Below the pieces are notes generated by a model. The model was not told the DNA's origin. It searched no databases and saw nothing but the letters and a program-made list of their open reading frames with translations. Of a DNA stretch of 6,703 nucleotides, positions 1 through 5,509 are shown in pieces. The first letter of the stretch is position 1; the number at the start of each line of letters is the position of its first letter. The position numbers were made by a program, and so were the translations under genes. The stretch comes from Calditrichota bacterium (GTDB lineage Bacteria > CLD3), in assembly GCA_008501735.1 (NCBI GenBank), contig QQUF01000003.1, positions 1-6,703 on the forward strand, given 5' to 3'.

Positions 1-1
1 T

Positions 2-193
2 GATGTTGTTCTAACTTGGCTTGGTAAACAAGATGCAACTGCTTACAAAATTTACAGAAGCACAAACCCTGAATTCACAAACTCCACACAAATCGGGACT
101 TTCACACCAAACGGAAGTTCTTCGACTTTCACAGATTTGGGAGTTTCTCAAAATGCAGACAAATATTTTTACTTTGTAACTTGGGTGAACTAA
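2..193 (+). CDS. C-terminal end of a fibronectin type III domain protein (5' partial)
   Basis: The reading frame is open from the left edge to a TAA at 191-193 and gives 63 residues. The fragment begins DVVLTWLGK, continues with AYKIYRSTN and a TFTDLGV segment, and ends KYFYFVTWVN. This order (a hydrophobic 'VxLxW' strand, a 'YKIYRS' strand, a 'T.FTD.GV' turn, a final 'YFYFVTWVN' strand) is the pattern of a fibronectin III beta-sandwich. Such domains are common at or near the C-terminus of secreted or surface enzymes and adhesins of Bacteroidota and relatives, where they act as spacers or binding modules; the parent protein's function cannot be told from this tail. The protein stops right after the domain, with no sorting domain behind it. 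The gene converges on the minus-strand acyltransferase gene across about 250 bp. A 19-bp tandem duplication begins inside its stop codon, and a palindrome at 221-248 could end its transcript. The fold call is fairly firm; any function is not. Confidence 0.75.
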   Translation, partial: DVVLTWLGKQDATAYKIYRSTNPEFTNSTQIGTFTPNGSSSTFTDLGVSQNADKYFYFVTWVN

Positions 194-229
194 ATAAATC
201 CGTAGGGAACAAATAAATTCGTAGGGAAC
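192..229. repeat. 19-bp tandem duplication (2 copies)
   Basis: Two adjacent 19-bp units (192-210 and 211-229) have the form AAATAAATYCGTAGGGAAC and differ at one base, C200 versus T219. The first unit starts within the stop codon of the upstream gene. The end of the second unit, GTAGGGAAC, is also the left arm of the palindrome at 221-248, so the array and the hairpin arose together or overlap functionally. No role is known to me. Confidence 0.85.
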
Positions 230-252
230 AAAAATTTTTGTTCCCTACTTTT
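221..252 (+). terminator. Perfect 28-bp palindrome, candidate terminator
   Basis: GTAGGGAACAAAAA at 221-234 is followed directly by its exact reverse complement at 235-248, and then by four T's (249-252) on the plus strand. Folded as RNA, the outer nine pairs (GUAGGGAAC/GUUCCCUAC) make a stem closed by an A/U-rich inner part. It lies 28 bp after the plus-strand stop codon, where a terminator is expected. The trailing T run is short, so termination is plausible but not certain. The same palindrome could equally be a dispersed repeat hairpin, since its GTAGRGA end is shared with the hairpin at 1294-1322. Confidence 0.5.
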
Positions 253-370
253 GCGTTTCGCCTGCATTCGCATTCGACCCGCTAAACCCGACAAACTTTC
301 TTTAAGAAAAACTTCCGTTTCAGCGGGTTGAACGCTTTGCGGGCAAAACGCACAGACACAAAGTGAACAG

Positions 371-413
371 AAAAAAGCCATTCGATGACGCAGGTTTTCT
401 CATCCGATGGCTT
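371..413 (-). terminator. Intrinsic terminator of the acyltransferase gene
   Basis: Read on the minus strand, AAGCCATCGGATGA (413-400) pairs with TCATCGAATGGCTT (388-375) across an 11-nt loop. That is 14 positions with one G-U pair and one mismatch. The stem runs into six T's (A371-A376 on the plus strand). It begins about 30 nt after the TAA of the 445-1260 gene, the normal place for a rho-independent terminator. The plus strand has no T run on the other side, so it should work in one direction only. Confidence 0.75.
376..389. repeat. 14-bp direct repeat, left copy
   Basis: AGCCATTCGATGAC occurs here and again, identical and in the same orientation, at 1270-1283. The two copies flank the acyltransferase gene. 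This copy forms the distal arm of the terminator at 371-413. The exact match is seen directly; its meaning is unknown. Confidence 0.7.
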
Positions 414-444
414 GAGTCCATCTGATGAGTTGAGTTCTAAATTC

Positions 445-1260
445 TCACTTCCACCGATTGTGAAGCCAAAAATATTGTTCTGGGTTTTGTAAAATTATCT
501 CTTCGGTTTTCCGTTTGACAGTTTCCACTTTGCCTTCAATTTTTTCGATTTCCAAAAAATGTTTGCCGTCTTTCTGCAAAATAAAAGCTGTAAAAACTTC
601 AGCTTCTGAAACTTCAACGAGTTTTTCAAAGGTTCGGTTGAACAGAGTCTTCATTCCCAAAAATTCAACTTCAACACCTTTTCTTCCAGGGTGTTGGTCA
701 ACAATCATTGAAAGCACTTTACCTTTTTTCAAGACTTCCAAAGCGGCAAAGAAATTGCTTGGCTTTGCTTCCAAAAATTCAGCATTTTTTGTGCCTCTTT
801 GCTCAAGAATCAAATTTGCTACAAATGGGTTCTTGGGAATGTTCACAAAAGAAGTTGCTGGAAAATAATCCAATGCTTTTCTCCCCATAAGTTCCCAATT
901 CCCAATGTGAGCGGAAAGAACTAAAACCCCTTTTCCACTTTTCATTGTATTTACAATTTTTAAATACTCTTTAGGATTTGCAATTTTTTGCTCATTTGGA
1001 AATTTCTTACTCCGCAAAAATGCAACTGAATTTATTCCCAAGTTTTCATAAACTTTTGGTAAAAGTGTCTTCGCTTTTTCTTCTCCTAATACTTCAATAA
1101 GTTGTTTGAAAACTAATTTTCTACGAATTCCGAGAAGTAAAATAAGTTTTCCAAGAAGTTTGCCAAACTTTATAGAAGTTTGGAAGTTGAATTTGTTTGC
1201 TAAAAAAGAAATAAATTTTACTAAGTAAAATTCGAGTTTGTAGATGGGCTTTTTTCTCAT
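445..1260 (-). CDS. LpxL/HtrB-family lysophospholipid (lipid A-type) acyltransferase
   Basis: This 271-residue protein belongs to the lipid A biosynthesis acyltransferase family (LpxL/HtrB, LpxM), whose members transfer a fatty acyl chain from acyl-ACP to a lipid A precursor or related lipid at the cytoplasmic face of the inner membrane. The catalytic H-x4-E motif is visible as AHIGNWELMG (His118, Glu123). Further family marks are VDQHPGRKGVEVEFLG (from Asp188) and a WLHNRWK end (His267, Trp270). A hydrophobic N-terminal stretch (about residues 10-24) fits membrane association. It is somewhat shorter than E. coli LpxL (306). The ATG is forced, because an in-frame TAA lies directly before it. 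No Shine-Dalgarno is seen, unlike the two genes upstream. A TAATTTTG element at 1290-1283 resembles a Bacteroidota -7 box, but no -33 partner lies at normal spacing. The gene follows ppdK by 67 bp and ends in its own terminator. Acyl donor and exact acceptor cannot be assigned; some relatives act on other lipids. Confidence 0.88.
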   Translation of the reverse strand: MRKKPIYKLEFYLVKFISFLANKFNFQTSIKFGKLLGKLILLLGIRRKLVFKQLIEVLGEEKAKTLLPKVYENLGINSVAFLRSKKFPNEQKIANPKEYLKIVNTMKSGKGVLVLSAHIGNWELMGRKALDYFPATSFVNIPKNPFVANLILEQRGTKNAEFLEAKPSNFFAALEVLKKGKVLSMIVDQHPGRKGVEVEFLGMKTLFNRTFEKLVEVSEAEVFTAFILQKDGKHFLEIEKIEGKVETVKRKTEEIILQNPEQYFWLHNRWK

Positions 1261-1269
1261 TTAAAAATG

Positions 1270-1283
1270 AGCCATTCGATGAC
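1270..1283. repeat. 14-bp direct repeat, right copy
   Basis: Identical to 376-389 (AGCCATTCGATGAC). It lies 10 bp upstream of the acyltransferase start codon, in the leader of that gene. Unlike the left copy, it has no matching arm nearby to form a terminator stem. Confidence 0.7.
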
Positions 1284-1293
1284 AAAATTAACA

Positions 1294-1322
1294 GTAGAGA
1301 CGCACGGCTTGTGCGTCTCTAC
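1294..1322. repeat. Perfect 12-bp inverted-repeat hairpin (GTAGAGACGCAC type)
   Basis: GTAGAGACGCAC (1294-1305) and its exact complement GTGCGTCTCTAC (1311-1322) enclose a 5-nt loop, GGCTT. It fills the gap between ppdK and the acyltransferase gene. On the minus strand a T run lies before the stem, not after it, so it is a poor intrinsic terminator. It could still end or protect the 3' end of the ppdK message. From memory, hairpins beginning GTAGAGACGC are common dispersed repeats in cyanobacteria and some Bacteroidota; that link is recollection, not a search result. Confidence 0.85.
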
Positions 1323-1327
1323 AAAAA

Positions 1328-4024
1328 TTATTTTTCTTTGAGGACAGCTTGTGCTGCTGCAAGTCTTGCAATTGGAACTCTGTAAGGTGAGCAACTTACG
1401 TAAGCCAAACCGATTCTGTGGCAAAATTCCACACTCGAAGGCTCTCCGCCGTGTTCTCCACAAATTCCGAGTTTAATTTCTGGTCTTGAAGCACGACCCT
1501 TCTCGCAAGCAGTTTTGACGAGTTGCCCAACTCCTGTTTGGTCAAGAACTTGGAAAGGGTCGTAATCCCAAATCTTTTTTTCAAGGTAGCTAAAACTAAA
1601 TTTTGAAATATCATCTCGGCTTACACCGTAAGTTGTTTGAGTTAAATCATTAGTTCCAAAGCTGAAAAATTCTGCCTCTTTTGCAATTTCGTCTGCTGTC
1701 AAAGCTGCTCTTGGAATTTCAATCATTGTTCCTACAAGATAATCAACTTCTGTTCCCATTTCCTGAAAAACACTGTTTGCAACGCTGTTTACTACTGATT
1801 TTTGTAATTTTAATTCATTGACGTGTCCAACGAGTGGAATCATAATTTCTGGTAAAACATCAATTCCATCGTGCTTACATTCACAAGCAGCTTCAAAAAT
1901 TGCTCTTGCTTGCATTGCTGTAATTTCGGGATAAACAATTCCCAAACGACAACCTCTGTGGCCAAGCATTGGATTTGATTCTTGCAAAGAAGTAACCTTT
2001 GCCATTAAAGTTTCTTTTGGGATACCGATTTTTTCTGCAACGACTGAAATTTCCAAATCTCCGTGAGGCAAAAACTCGTGAAGTGGTGGGTCTAAAGTTC
2101 TGATTGTAACAGGAAGTCCATTCATAACTTTGAAAATTTCTTTAAAATCTTGTCTTTGCATTGGCAGAATTTCTTCTAATGCTTCTTGGCGTTCTTCTTT
2201 ACTTGATGCGACAATCATTTTGCGGACTGCTGTGATTCTTTCTTGACCAAAAAACATATGTTCAGTTCTGCAAAGTCCGATTCCTTCTGCACCAAATTTT
2301 CGTGCAACATCTGAATCTTTTGGTGTCTCTGCGTTAGTTCTGACTTTCATTGTTCTTGTTTGGTCAACCCAAGACATTAAAGTTTTAAATTCTTCTGAAA
2401 ATTCTGGGTCAACAGTTTTTACTCTTCCTTCAATTACTAACCCTTTACCACCTTCAAGTGTAATGAAATCGCCTTTGCGTATTGTTCTTCCATTAACGGT
2501 AAATTCTTGTTTTGGGTAACTAATGTGAATTTCACCACAACCTGCAACGCAACATTTTCCCATTCCTCTTGCAACAACTGCTGCGTGAGAAGTCATTCCT
2601 CCACGAGAAGTCAAAATTCCTTGAGCTGCGTCCATTCCAGCAATGTCTTCGGGAGAAGTTTCAATTCTAACGAGAATTACTTTGTGCCCAGCTTCAGTTT
2701 CTTTGACCGCATCTTCGGCACTGAAAACAACATTTCCAGAAGCAGCTCCAGGAGAAGCTGGGAGTCCTTTTGTTAAAACCTTAATTTTTACATTTGGGTC
2801 TAAAGCAGGATGTAAAATGTTATCAAGTTGGTTAGGGTCAATTCGTAAAATTGCTTCTTCTTTTGTGATCATTTTTTCATTAACAAGGTCAACGGCAATT
2901 TTGACAGCAGAAGCGATTGTGCGTTTTCCTGTTCTTGTTTGCAACATCCAAAGCTTACCTTTTTGAATAGTAAACTCCATATCTTGCATATCTCGGTAAT
3001 GGTCTTCGAGTTTGTCTTTAATTTCTAATAGTTCTTTGTAAACTTCGGGCATTTCTTCTTCAAGTGAGATAAATTTCCCTTTTCTAATTTCTTCTGAAAT
3101 GTTGTTGTCTTTTGCCCATTCGAGAGAATCTGAGTGATTGATTTTTTGAGGAGTTCTGATTCCTGCAACAACGTCTTCACCTTGTGCATTGATTAAATAT
3201 TCACCAAAAAATTCTTTAACACCGTTTGAAGGGTTTCTTGAAAAACAAACTCCTGTTCCGCTTGTATTACCCATATTTCCGTAAACCATTGAACAAATGT
3301 TTACAGCAGTTCCCCAACCCTCAGGAATTTGATTAAGTCGTCTGTAAGTTATTGCTCGTGGAATGTTCCAAGAACTAAAAACTGCTCCGATTGCTTTCCA
3401 AAGTTGGTCTTTTGGATCTTGTGGAAATTGTTGCCCAGTTTCATTCAAAACGATTTCTTTATATTCTTCGACAACTAATTTCAAGTTTGCACTTGTCAAA
3501 TCTGAGTCATTTTCAATTCCGTAATCTTCTTTCACATTGTCTAAAGCCCATTCAAATTTACCGCTTTCAATTCCAAGAACAACGTTGCCGAACATTTGAA
3601 TGAAGCGTCTATAACTGTCGTAAGCAAATCTTTCGTCGTTTGTCTGTTTGATTAAACCCTTTACAGTTGTGTCATTAAGTCCAAGATTCAAAACTGTGTC
3701 CATCATTCCGGGCATTGAAACTCTTGCTCCAGAGCGAACCGAAACGAGTAGAGGGTTTTCAGAATCTCCGAATTTGGCTTTCATTTCAACTTCGACTTCT
3801 TTGAGTGCGTTTTCAATTTCGGATTCTAAAATTGAAGGGTAAGTTTTTTCATTTTGATAAAAGTAAGTACAAACTTCTGTTGAAATTGTAAAACCTGCTG
3901 GAACGGGAATTCCAAGACTTGTCATTTCTGCAAGGTTTGCTCCTTTTCCGCCCAAAAGGTTTTTCATTGAAGCATTACCTTCAACTTTGTTTGTTCCAAA
4001 GTAGTAAACGTATTTTTCAGACAT
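1328..4024 (-). CDS. ppdK: Pyruvate, phosphate dikinase
   Basis: This 898-residue cytoplasmic enzyme interconverts pyruvate + ATP + Pi and phosphoenolpyruvate + AMP + PPi. All three parts are present. The N-terminal ATP-grasp domain shows GGKGANLAEM (25-34), PVPAGFTIS, SVRSGARVSMPGMMDTV (95-111) and LQTRTGKRT (361-369). The swivelling phosphohistidine domain has GGMTSHAAVVARGMGK, with catalytic His480 and Thr478 at the position phosphorylated by PDRP-type regulators in plants. The C-terminal PEP/pyruvate TIM barrel has TMIEIPRAAL, FFSFGTNDLTQ and GICGEHGG with catalytic Cys855. The length is close to that of the clostridial enzyme (874). I start at the ATG (4024-4022), which has GGAG six bases upstream; a TTG 21 bases further out (4045) would put this ribosome site inside the gene and add seven residues not seen in the family. 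The reaction is reversible, so it may serve gluconeogenesis or PPi-based glycolysis. It lies downstream of icd but behind that gene's strong terminator, so it probably has its own promoter. Confidence 0.97.
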   Translation of the reverse strand: MSEKYVYYFGTNKVEGNASMKNLLGGKGANLAEMTSLGIPVPAGFTISTEVCTYFYQNEKTYPSILESEIENALKEVEVEMKAKFGDSENPLLVSVRSGARVSMPGMMDTVLNLGLNDTTVKGLIKQTNDERFAYDSYRRFIQMFGNVVLGIESGKFEWALDNVKEDYGIENDSDLTSANLKLVVEEYKEIVLNETGQQFPQDPKDQLWKAIGAVFSSWNIPRAITYRRLNQIPEGWGTAVNICSMVYGNMGNTSGTGVCFSRNPSNGVKEFFGEYLINAQGEDVVAGIRTPQKINHSDSLEWAKDNNISEEIRKGKFISLEEEMPEVYKELLEIKDKLEDHYRDMQDMEFTIQKGKLWMLQTRTGKRTIASAVKIAVDLVNEKMITKEEAILRIDPNQLDNILHPALDPNVKIKVLTKGLPASPGAASGNVVFSAEDAVKETEAGHKVILVRIETSPEDIAGMDAAQGILTSRGGMTSHAAVVARGMGKCCVAGCGEIHISYPKQEFTVNGRTIRKGDFITLEGGKGLVIEGRVKTVDPEFSEEFKTLMSWVDQTRTMKVRTNAETPKDSDVARKFGAEGIGLCRTEHMFFGQERITAVRKMIVASSKEERQEALEEILPMQRQDFKEIFKVMNGLPVTIRTLDPPLHEFLPHGDLEISVVAEKIGIPKETLMAKVTSLQESNPMLGHRGCRLGIVYPEITAMQARAIFEAACECKHDGIDVLPEIMIPLVGHVNELKLQKSVVNSVANSVFQEMGTEVDYLVGTMIEIPRAALTADEIAKEAEFFSFGTNDLTQTTYGVSRDDISKFSFSYLEKKIWDYDPFQVLDQTGVGQLVKTACEKGRASRPEIKLGICGEHGGEPSSVEFCHRIGLAYVSCSPYRVPIARLAAAQAVLKEK

Positions 4025-4030
4025 TTTTAT

Positions 4031-4034
4031 CTCC
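4031..4034 (-). promoter_or_regulatory. Ribosome binding site of ppdK
   Basis: GGAG on the minus strand lies six bases before the ATG at 4024-4022. It decides the start over the in-frame TTG at 4045. Confidence 0.75.
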
Positions 4035-4121
4035 GAGAATTTCAATGTTAAGTTCGATTGGTTGTAAAAAGTTGTGTAAAATTAATTAACAAAAGGTTTA
4101 AAAAACAGTCTTTTTTAAACT

Positions 4122-4148
4122 AAAAAAGGCGGAGAATATCCGCCTTTT
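4122..4148 (-). terminator. Intrinsic terminator of icd
   Basis: On the minus strand AAAAGGCGGA (4148-4139) pairs perfectly with TCCGCCTTTT (4133-4124) around a 5-nt loop, with a GC core (GGCGGA/TCCGCC) and a total T run of six (A4122-A4127 on the plus strand). It starts 28 bp after the icd stop codon. The plus strand also ends in four T's, so it may be weakly bidirectional. The rest of the 4025-4176 gap is AT-rich leader of ppdK; I see no convincing promoter pair in it. Confidence 0.9.
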
Positions 4149-4176
4149 AAAGAGTTTTGAATTTTTTTCAAAAAAA

Positions 4177-5415
4177 TTACATCGCATCAACAATTGCTTG
4201 ACCGAATTCAGAACACTTTAGAAGTTTTGCACCTTCCATTTGACGCTCGAAATCGTAAGTAACCGTTTTGTTTTTAATCGCTTTTTCCATTCCGTTAACT
4301 ATGAGAGTTGAAACTTCTTTCCAACCCAAGTAATCAAACATCATTACCCCAGAAAGAATTACAGAACCAGGGTTTACTTTGTCTTGTCCAGCGTATTTTG
4401 GAGCAGTTCCGTGAGTTGCTTCAAACAAACCAACTTCATCAGCAATGTTTGCTCCAGGAGCGATTCCGAGTCCACCAACTTGTGCGGCACAAGCATCAGA
4501 AAGGTAATCACCATTTAGGTTTGTTGTAGCAATTACGTCGTACTCGTCTGGTCTTAAAAGTAGTTGTTGGAACATTGCATCGGCGATTCTGTCTTTAATC
4601 AAAATTTTACCTTCTGGCATTTTTCCATCAAATTTTGACCAAAGTTCATCTTCTGAAATTGTTTCGTTTGCAAATTCTTCTTTTGCAATTTCGTAACCCC
4701 AATCTCTAAAAGCACCTTCTGTAAATTTTTGAATGTTCCCTTTGTGGACCAAAGTTACTGAACTTCTGTTGTTGTCAATTGCGTACTGAATCGCTTTTCT
4801 GACAAGTCTTTTTGAGCCAAATGCACTGATTGGCTTAATTCCAATTCCAGAAGCCTCGCGAACATTTTTACCCATTTCTTTTGTTAGGAAGTTCCAAACT
4901 TTTTCGGCGTCAGCAGTTCCTGATTTCCACTCAATTCCTGCATAAACATCTTCTGTATTTTCACGGAAAATCACAACATCAAGGAGTTCAGGAGCTTTCA
5001 TTGGGCTTGGAGTTCCTTCAAAATAACGAACAGGACGAACACAAGCGTAAAGGTCTAAAACTTGGCGTAAAGTTACGTTCAAACTTCTAATTCCACCACC
5101 AACAGGTGTTGTTAAAGGACCTTTGATTGCTACAGTGAATTCTTTAATAGCATCAAAAGTGTCTTGCGGCAACCATTCGCCATAAGTTTCTTGTGCTTTC
5201 TCGCCAGCATAAATTTCCATCCAAGAAATTTTCTTTTCACCTTTGTAGGCTTTCTTTACTGCTGAATCGAAAACATTTACCGAAGCACTCCAAATATCAG
5301 GACCAATTCCGTCACCTTCTATGAAAGGAATTATTGGATTGTTAGGGACTTGAATTTTACCGTTTTTAAAAGTGATTTTTTGACCATTTTCTGGTACAAC
5401 AACTTTATCGTACAT
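4177..5415 (-). CDS. icd: Isocitrate dehydrogenase, NADP-type
   Basis: This 412-residue cytoplasmic TCA-cycle enzyme oxidatively decarboxylates isocitrate to 2-oxoglutarate. It is the E. coli Icd type (416 residues) nearly end to end. The substrate loop [13 protein letters not shown] carries Ser111, matching E. coli Ser113, the AceK phosphorylation site. Other matches are Arg117, Arg127, Arg151, Tyr158 and Lys225, with metal ligands Asp303 and Asp307 in [17 protein letters not shown]. Coenzyme choice reads as [21 protein letters not shown] has Lys340 and Tyr341, and TYDFER has Tyr387 and Arg391, the equivalents of E. coli Lys344, Tyr345, Tyr391 and Arg395. The ATG is well supported by GGAG seven bases upstream. 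The gene lies 94 bp below the right-edge gene, whose terminator sits in the gap, and ends in its own strong terminator, so it is probably a single-gene unit. No aceK is in the window, so phosphorylation control cannot be judged. Confidence 0.97.
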   Translation of the reverse strand: MYDKVVVPENGQKITFKNGKIQVPNNPIIPFIEGDGIGPDIWSASVNVFDSAVKKAYKGEKKISWMEIYAGEKAQETYGEWLPQDTFDAIKEFTVAIKGPLTTPVGGGIRSLNVTLRQVLDLYACVRPVRYFEGTPSPMKAPELLDVVIFRENTEDVYAGIEWKSGTADAEKVWNFLTKEMGKNVREASGIGIKPISAFGSKRLVRKAIQYAIDNNRSSVTLVHKGNIQKFTEGAFRDWGYEIAKEEFANETISEDELWSKFDGKMPEGKILIKDRIADAMFQQLLLRPDEYDVIATTNLNGDYLSDACAAQVGGLGIAPGANIADEVGLFEATHGTAPKYAGQDKVNPGSVILSGVMMFDYLGWKEVSTLIVNGMEKAIKNKTVTYDFERQMEGAKLLKCSEFGQAIVDAM

Positions 5416-5422
5416 TAATTTT

Positions 5423-5426
5423 CTCC
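5423..5426 (-). promoter_or_regulatory. Ribosome binding site of icd
   Basis: GGAG on the minus strand, seven bases before the ATG at 5415-5413. It matches the site used by ppdK and supports the chosen start. Confidence 0.7.
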
Positions 5427-5440
5427 AGTTTATTTTTAAA

Positions 5441-5474
5441 TAAAAAAGCCGTTTCTAATGTTTAGAAACGGCTT
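5441..5474 (-). terminator. Intrinsic terminator of the right-edge gene
   Basis: On the minus strand AAGCCGTTTCTA (5474-5463) pairs perfectly over 12 positions with TAGAAACGGCTT (5457-5446) around a 5-nt loop, then runs into T's (A5442-A5447 on the plus strand). It starts about 35 bp after the TAA of the 5510-6703 gene and ends only about 26 bp before the icd ATG. It should separate icd from the upstream gene. Confidence 0.9.
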
Positions 5475-5504
5475 AAAAATTAAACAATTTTATAAAATTT
5501 CAAA
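5475..5504 (-). promoter_or_regulatory. Candidate Bacteroidota-type promoter for icd
   Basis: On the minus strand TTTG (5504-5501) is followed after 18 bases by TAATTTTT (5482-5475), which matches the Bacteroidota consensus TTTG / TAnnTTTG except for the last base. No better pair is visible in the 94-bp gap. It would place the transcript start near 5470, inside the upstream terminator stem, so icd's own message would lack the full hairpin. The region is very AT-rich, so a chance match is quite possible. Confidence 0.3.
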
Positions 5505-5509
5505 ATCAA

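Noticed and set aside
192-229. CRISPR-like repeat
   Set aside because: The two units are directly adjacent without spacers, and there are only two.
190-381. 63-codon minus-strand frame between the convergent genes
   Set aside because: It starts within the T-tract side of the acyltransferase terminator, overlaps the end of the fibronectin III gene, and its last codons are just the palindrome and tandem repeat. It has no ribosome site and no recognisable domain. Kept only as a repeat-element question.
515-890. Plus-strand frames opposite the acyltransferase gene
   Set aside because: They lie wholly antisense to a gene with clear catalytic motifs and have low-complexity S/F/K-rich translations.
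1294-1322. Hairpin as a standard intrinsic terminator of ppdK
   Set aside because: The T run lies on the wrong side of the stem for minus-strand transcription; only a weak or rho-assisted role remains possible.
2507-3842. Several plus-strand frames of 60-110 codons opposite ppdK
   Set aside because: All are antisense to conserved dikinase motifs and show serine/phenylalanine-rich shadow composition.
1328-4024. PEP synthase (PpsA) or PTS enzyme I as alternatives for the dikinase
   Set aside because: The N-terminal GGKGANLAEM and SVRSGARVSMPGMMDTV blocks, the 898-residue length and the GGMTSHAAVVARGMGKCCV context match PpdK; enzyme I lacks the ATP-grasp domain.
4308-5090. Plus-strand frames opposite icd
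   Set aside because: Antisense shadows of a highly conserved enzyme, with no homology I recognise.
4177-5415. 3-isopropylmalate or homoisocitrate dehydrogenase as alternatives for icd
   Set aside because: The SLNVTLRQ substrate loop, the NADP residues Lys340/Tyr341/Tyr387/Arg391 and the close end-to-end match to E. coli Icd are specific to isocitrate dehydrogenase.
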